Of a stretch of 64,000 nucleotides of DNA, positions 61,378 to 64,000 are shown piece by piece. The notes beneath the pieces are model-generated. The model saw only the letters and a program-made list of their open reading frames with translations. It had not been told where the DNA came from and made no database searches. Numbering within the stretch: position 1 is the first letter of the stretch; each line of letters opens with the position of its first letter. The stretch is from the NCBI RefSeq assembly GCF_009729415.1, contig NZ_MPKW01000023.1, positions 248,001 to 312,000 on the forward strand, read 5' to 3'. A program made the position numbers and the translations under genes. The DNA comes from Mycolicibacterium sp. CBMA 234. GTDB taxonomy: Bacteria; Actinomycetota; Actinomycetes; Mycobacteriales; Mycobacteriaceae.

Positions 61378-61686
61378 ATGACGTTGACGGATGTGGCTCA
61401 ACCGCAGAATCACGCACCGATCTATCTCGACATCACGGGCATGTCGTGTCTGATGTGTTCCGGCAAGGTGCAGAAGACGCTCAACAAGATCGACGGGGTT
61501 CGCGCTTCCGTCAGCTTCGCCACCAAGTCCGCCACCATCGAAACCGACGGTGGCACGAGCGCAGCGGAGCTGTGCGACGCCGTCCGGGCGGCCGGATACG
61601 ACGCCCAGCCGCGAGACACTGCACCTGAGGTCGTGCGCGGTCCACTACAGCGCCTTGCGGACGGTGTGCTGGGCCGGACCCGGTAG
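61378..61686 (+). CDS. Free-standing heavy-metal-associated (HMA) domain protein, CtpA/CtpB N-terminus-like
   Basis: 102 residues. IYLDITGMSCLMCSGKVQKTLNKIDGVRASVSFATKSATI is a complete HMA domain with the MxCxxC metal site. The whole segment to AELCDAVRAAGYDAQPRDT aligns well with the N-terminal metal-binding domain of mycobacterial P1B copper ATPases CtpA/CtpB, but the ATPase part is absent: the frame stops after LQRLADGVLGRTR. In M. tuberculosis ctpB lies near nrp. GAGGAA precedes ATG 61378, 57 bp after nrp. Probably a Cu(I) chaperone, or a relict ATPase piece. Confidence 0.88.
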   Translation: MTLTDVAQPQNHAPIYLDITGMSCLMCSGKVQKTLNKIDGVRASVSFATKSATIETDGGTSAAELCDAVRAAGYDAQPRDTAPEVVRGPLQRLADGVLGRTR

Positions 61687-61755
61687 TCACCTCGCGTCCT
61701 AATTCGTGGGCACCATGGCCTAGACGCCACCGCGATCGCAGCACACCATGAATGG

Positions 61756-62721
61756 GTGACGCGATCTGTGGTGATTCTCGGGTTCCCCGGGGTGCAGGCC
61801 ATGGACATCGTCGGGCCCCATGACGTCTTCACGGGTGCGGGGCTACATCTGGCGGCCCAACCGCAGCTCGGCGGCTATGACGTCAGTCTGGTCGCGCTGG
61901 ATTCCGGACCGGTCAGGACATTGACCGGTCTGGAATTCTTCGCCTCCGCGGCACCGGAACCGGGTACCGCGATCGACACGGTGATCATCCCGGGCGGCTT
62001 CGGTACCGAGGCGGTGCGCGGTGATCGGGCAGTGATCGAGTGGATTCGCGCCGTGGCACCGAACACCCGCCGGATGGTCAGTGTCTGCTCCGGCGCATTT
62101 CTGCTCGCCGAGGCCGGCCTGCTCGACGGCTGCCGTGCCACCACTCACTGGGCCTCGGCCGAACACATGGCCCGCGAATTCCCAAGCGTCGTCGTCGATC
62201 CGGAGCCGATCTTCATCCGGAGTTCCGAACGGGTGTGGACGGCGGCCGGGGTCACTGCCGGGATCGACCTGGCATTGAGCCTCGTCGAAGAAGACCACGG
62301 CACCGAACTGGCCCAGACCGTGGCGCGGTGGTTGGTGCTGCCCCTGCGCCGGCCTGGCGGCCAAACCCAGTTCGCCGCGCCGGTCTGGATGCCCCGCGCC
62401 AAGCGCGAACCGATCCGCGATGTGCAGCAGCTCATCGAGGCCGAACCCGGTGGCGCGCACAGCATTCCGGAACTGGCCCGCGCCGCGGCCATGAGTCCGC
62501 GACATTTCACCCGCACCTTCACCGCCGAGGTCGGTGAGCCGCCCAGCATCTACGTCGAGCGGGTTCGTACCGACGCGGCCCGTCGCCAACTCACCGAGAC
62601 CGACGACACCGTCACCGCCATCGCGGCCCGGTGCGGGTTCGGCAGCGCGGAGACATTGCGGCGCAGTTTCATTCGGCGCGTTGGGGTTTCGCCAGACCAG
62701 TACCGCAAAACGTTCGCTTAG
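61756..62721 (+). CDS. GlxA-type transcriptional regulator (DJ-1/PfpI domain plus AraC HTH)
   Basis: 321 residues. Residues about 1-185 form a DJ-1/PfpI domain (VVILGFPGVQAMDIVGPHDVF, VIIPGGFGTEAVRGD, MVSVCSGAFLLAEAGLLDGCRATTHW, TAAGVTAGIDLALSLV), followed by an AraC-type double HTH about 215-320 (IPELARAAAMSPRHFTRTFTAEVG; VTAIAARCGFGSAETLRRSFIRRVGVSP). Such proteins use the first domain as a sensor. It lies 10 bp before the isonitrile hydratase-like gene and probably controls it. GTG 61756. Confidence 0.92.
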   Translation: MTRSVVILGFPGVQAMDIVGPHDVFTGAGLHLAAQPQLGGYDVSLVALDSGPVRTLTGLEFFASAAPEPGTAIDTVIIPGGFGTEAVRGDRAVIEWIRAVAPNTRRMVSVCSGAFLLAEAGLLDGCRATTHWASAEHMAREFPSVVVDPEPIFIRSSERVWTAAGVTAGIDLALSLVEEDHGTELAQTVARWLVLPLRRPGGQTQFAAPVWMPRAKREPIRDVQQLIEAEPGGAHSIPELARAAAMSPRHFTRTFTAEVGEPPSIYVERVRTDAARRQLTETDDTVTAIAARCGFGSAETLRRSFIRRVGVSPDQYRKTFA

Positions 62722-62731
62722 AGGAGAGATC

Positions 62732-63445
62732 ATGCAAGTTGCCGTCGTCCTGTACCCGGGTTTCACCGCCCTCGACTTCATCGGTCCCTACGAGTCGCTG
62801 CGCTGGCTGCCCGACACCGAGGTCCGCTTCGTCTGGCACGAGCCGGGTCCGATCGCCGCCGACTCCGCAGTGCTGTTGGTGGGCGCCACGCACTCGTTCG
62901 ACGAGACGCCGACCCCGGACATCATCTTGATCCCCGGAGGATTCAGCACGCTCGAACACGCGCGTGACGAGAAGTTGTTGGACTGGCTCCGGCGGGCCCA
63001 CGAGACCACCACGTGGACTGCGTCGGTGTGCTCGGGTTCGGTGATCCTGGGCGCCGCAGGACTGCTGGAGGGCAAGCGCGCGACGTCGCATTGGGCGGCT
63101 GTCCAACTGCTGCGCACCTTCGGCGTCGAACCGGTCACGGACGAACGGATTGTGCAATCCGCGGACCGCATCGTCACCTGTGCGGGCGTTTCGGCCGGCA
63201 TCGACCTCGGATTGTGGCTGGCCGCGCAGATCGCCGGCGAAGACAAGGCCAAGGCCATCCAGCTGTCCATGGAGTACGACCCGCAGCCGCCGTTCGACTC
63301 CGGACATATGTCGAAGGCATCGGCGGCCACCAAGGCCAGCGCGACCGCGATGATGTCTCGCGAGCTGTTGAAACCCACCCAGCTCAAGGCCACCACCGCG
63401 CTCCTGTGGGATCAGGCGCTCAAGCGGGTCCGTTCCCGCCGCTGA
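62732..63445 (+). CDS. DJ-1/PfpI protein, isonitrile hydratase-like
   Basis: 237 residues. Sequence blocks correspond one to one with Pseudomonas putida isonitrile hydratase InhA as I remember it: LDFIGPYESL (InhA Asp17 position = Asp15), WHEPGPI, SVCSGSVILGAAGLLEGKRATSHWA (nucleophile Cys100 for InhA Cys101), CAGVSAGIDLGLWLAA and EYDPQPPFDSG. InhA hydrates isonitriles to N-substituted formamides. GAGGAGA precedes ATG 62732. Being beside an isonitrile lipopeptide cluster it could degrade or detoxify the product; however, GlxA/PfpI pairs also occur elsewhere in mycobacteria. Confidence 0.82.
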   Translation: MQVAVVLYPGFTALDFIGPYESLRWLPDTEVRFVWHEPGPIAADSAVLLVGATHSFDETPTPDIILIPGGFSTLEHARDEKLLDWLRRAHETTTWTASVCSGSVILGAAGLLEGKRATSHWAAVQLLRTFGVEPVTDERIVQSADRIVTCAGVSAGIDLGLWLAAQIAGEDKAKAIQLSMEYDPQPPFDSGHMSKASAATKASATAMMSRELLKPTQLKATTALLWDQALKRVRSRR

Positions 63446-63467
63446 CGGGTCCAGTAACCTCGGCCGG

Positions 63468-64000
63468 GTGAATCTGGCATACGACGACCGCGGCGGGACC
63501 GGCGAGCCGGTGCTGTTCATCGCAGGCCGAGGCGGCGCGGGCCGCACCTGGCACCTGCATCAGGTGCCGGCGTTCAAGCGGGCCGGCTACCGCTGCATCA
63601 CGTTCGACAACCGCGGCATCGGTGCCACCGAGAACGCCATCGGCTTCTCCACGGACCAGGCGGTCGCGGACACGGCGTCGCTCATCAACAAGGTCGTCGG
63701 CGGCCCGGTGCGCGTCGTGGGTGTCTCGATGGGGTCGTTCATCGCCCAGGAGCTCATGGTCGCCCGTCCCGAGCTGGTGTCCTCAGCGGTGCTGATGGCC
63801 ACCCGTGGTCGGGAGGACCGGGCCCGCACGTTCTTCCGTGAGGCGGAGCGGGCATTGCTTGCCGCGGGTATCGAGCTACCACCCGAAGTGGACGCGAAAA
63901 ACCGTCTGCTGGAGAACTTTTCACCCAAGACCCTGAACGACGACCGCGCCGTCCAGGACTGGATCGAGATGTTCACCATGTGGCCTACCAAGCCCACGCC
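63468..64000 (+). CDS. bpoC: Alpha/beta hydrolase BpoC-like, 5' part (3' end outside window)
   Basis: 178 codons to the window edge, beginning MNLAYDDRGGTGEPVLFIAGRGGAGRTW from GTG 63468. VRVVGVSMGSFIAQELM holds the nucleophile Ser and FDNRGIGATENA the conserved strand-loop. It matches M. tuberculosis BpoC (Rv0554), which directly follows menC there, and marks the right edge of the inserted block. Called a non-haem bromoperoxidase in older annotations; true substrate unknown. Confidence 0.92.
   Translation, partial: MNLAYDDRGGTGEPVLFIAGRGGAGRTWHLHQVPAFKRAGYRCITFDNRGIGATENAIGFSTDQAVADTASLINKVVGGPVRVVGVSMGSFIAQELMVARPELVSSAVLMATRGREDRARTFFREAERALLAAGIELPPEVDAKNRLLENFSPKTLNDDRAVQDWIEMFTMWPTKPT

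Overview
The window is high-GC actinobacterial chromosome, almost certainly from a Mycobacterium/Mycolicibacterium. The evidence is the 33-residue bS22-type protein, a PPE1-like PPE protein, DUF3349 proteins, deazaflavin-dependent (DUF385) nitroreductases, and a gene order that follows the M. tuberculosis Rv0500-Rv0554 backbone. Genes are dense, with many 4-bp ATGA/GTGA overlaps. I see no tRNA, rRNA, CRISPR array, insertion sequence or phage gene.

Layout. 0-5.5 kb: proC end, an excisionase-type HTH protein, bS22, an epimerase, an acyltransferase, a HadA-like dehydratase, a SerB-like HAD phosphatase and a glutaredoxin-like protein. 5.6-12.5 kb: the haem operon hemA-hemC-hemD fusion-hemB, followed by small membrane proteins. 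12.5-20 kb: acyl-CoA dehydrogenase, MpaB-type oxygenase, TetR regulator, GT-C membrane protein, decarboxylase-like protein, aminotransferase and DUF385 proteins. 20.2-27.2 kb: hemL, a phosphatase and the System II cytochrome c maturation operon (TlpA-like, CcdA, ResB, CcsB), then a MinD-like ATPase. 27.2-44.7 kb: menaquinone genes (menA, menE, menB) mixed with mtnP, nitronate monooxygenase, pitA, bluB, an HdeA-like lipoprotein, an MFS/FadR pair and fadD8. 44.9-51.3 kb: amidohydrolase, acyl-CoA synthetase, a TetR/hydrolase pair and menC.

The most interesting part is 51.3-63.4 kb. In M. tuberculosis menC is followed directly by bpoC. Here about 12 kb separates menC from the bpoC start that ends the window. 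This block holds an isonitrile lipopeptide (INLP) cluster homologous to Rv0096-Rv0101: PPE1, Fe(II)/2-oxoglutarate isonitrile synthase, FcoT-type thioesterase/lyase, FadD10, ACP and an NRPS. The NRPS has one module (C-A-T-R, 1385 aa) instead of the two modules of M. tuberculosis Nrp. It is followed by a free-standing copper-type HMA domain that looks like the N-terminus of CtpA/CtpB, a GlxA-type AraC regulator, and a DJ-1/PfpI protein closely resembling Pseudomonas isonitrile hydratase. The block may therefore make, bind metal with, sense and degrade isonitriles; the last three roles are inference.

Regulatory structure includes a perfect KstR-type palindrome touching the fadD8 start codon, a TetR-type operator in a divergent promoter, a PHO-box-like repeat before pitA, strong bidirectional terminators, and three copies of a roughly 160-bp dispersed repeat.
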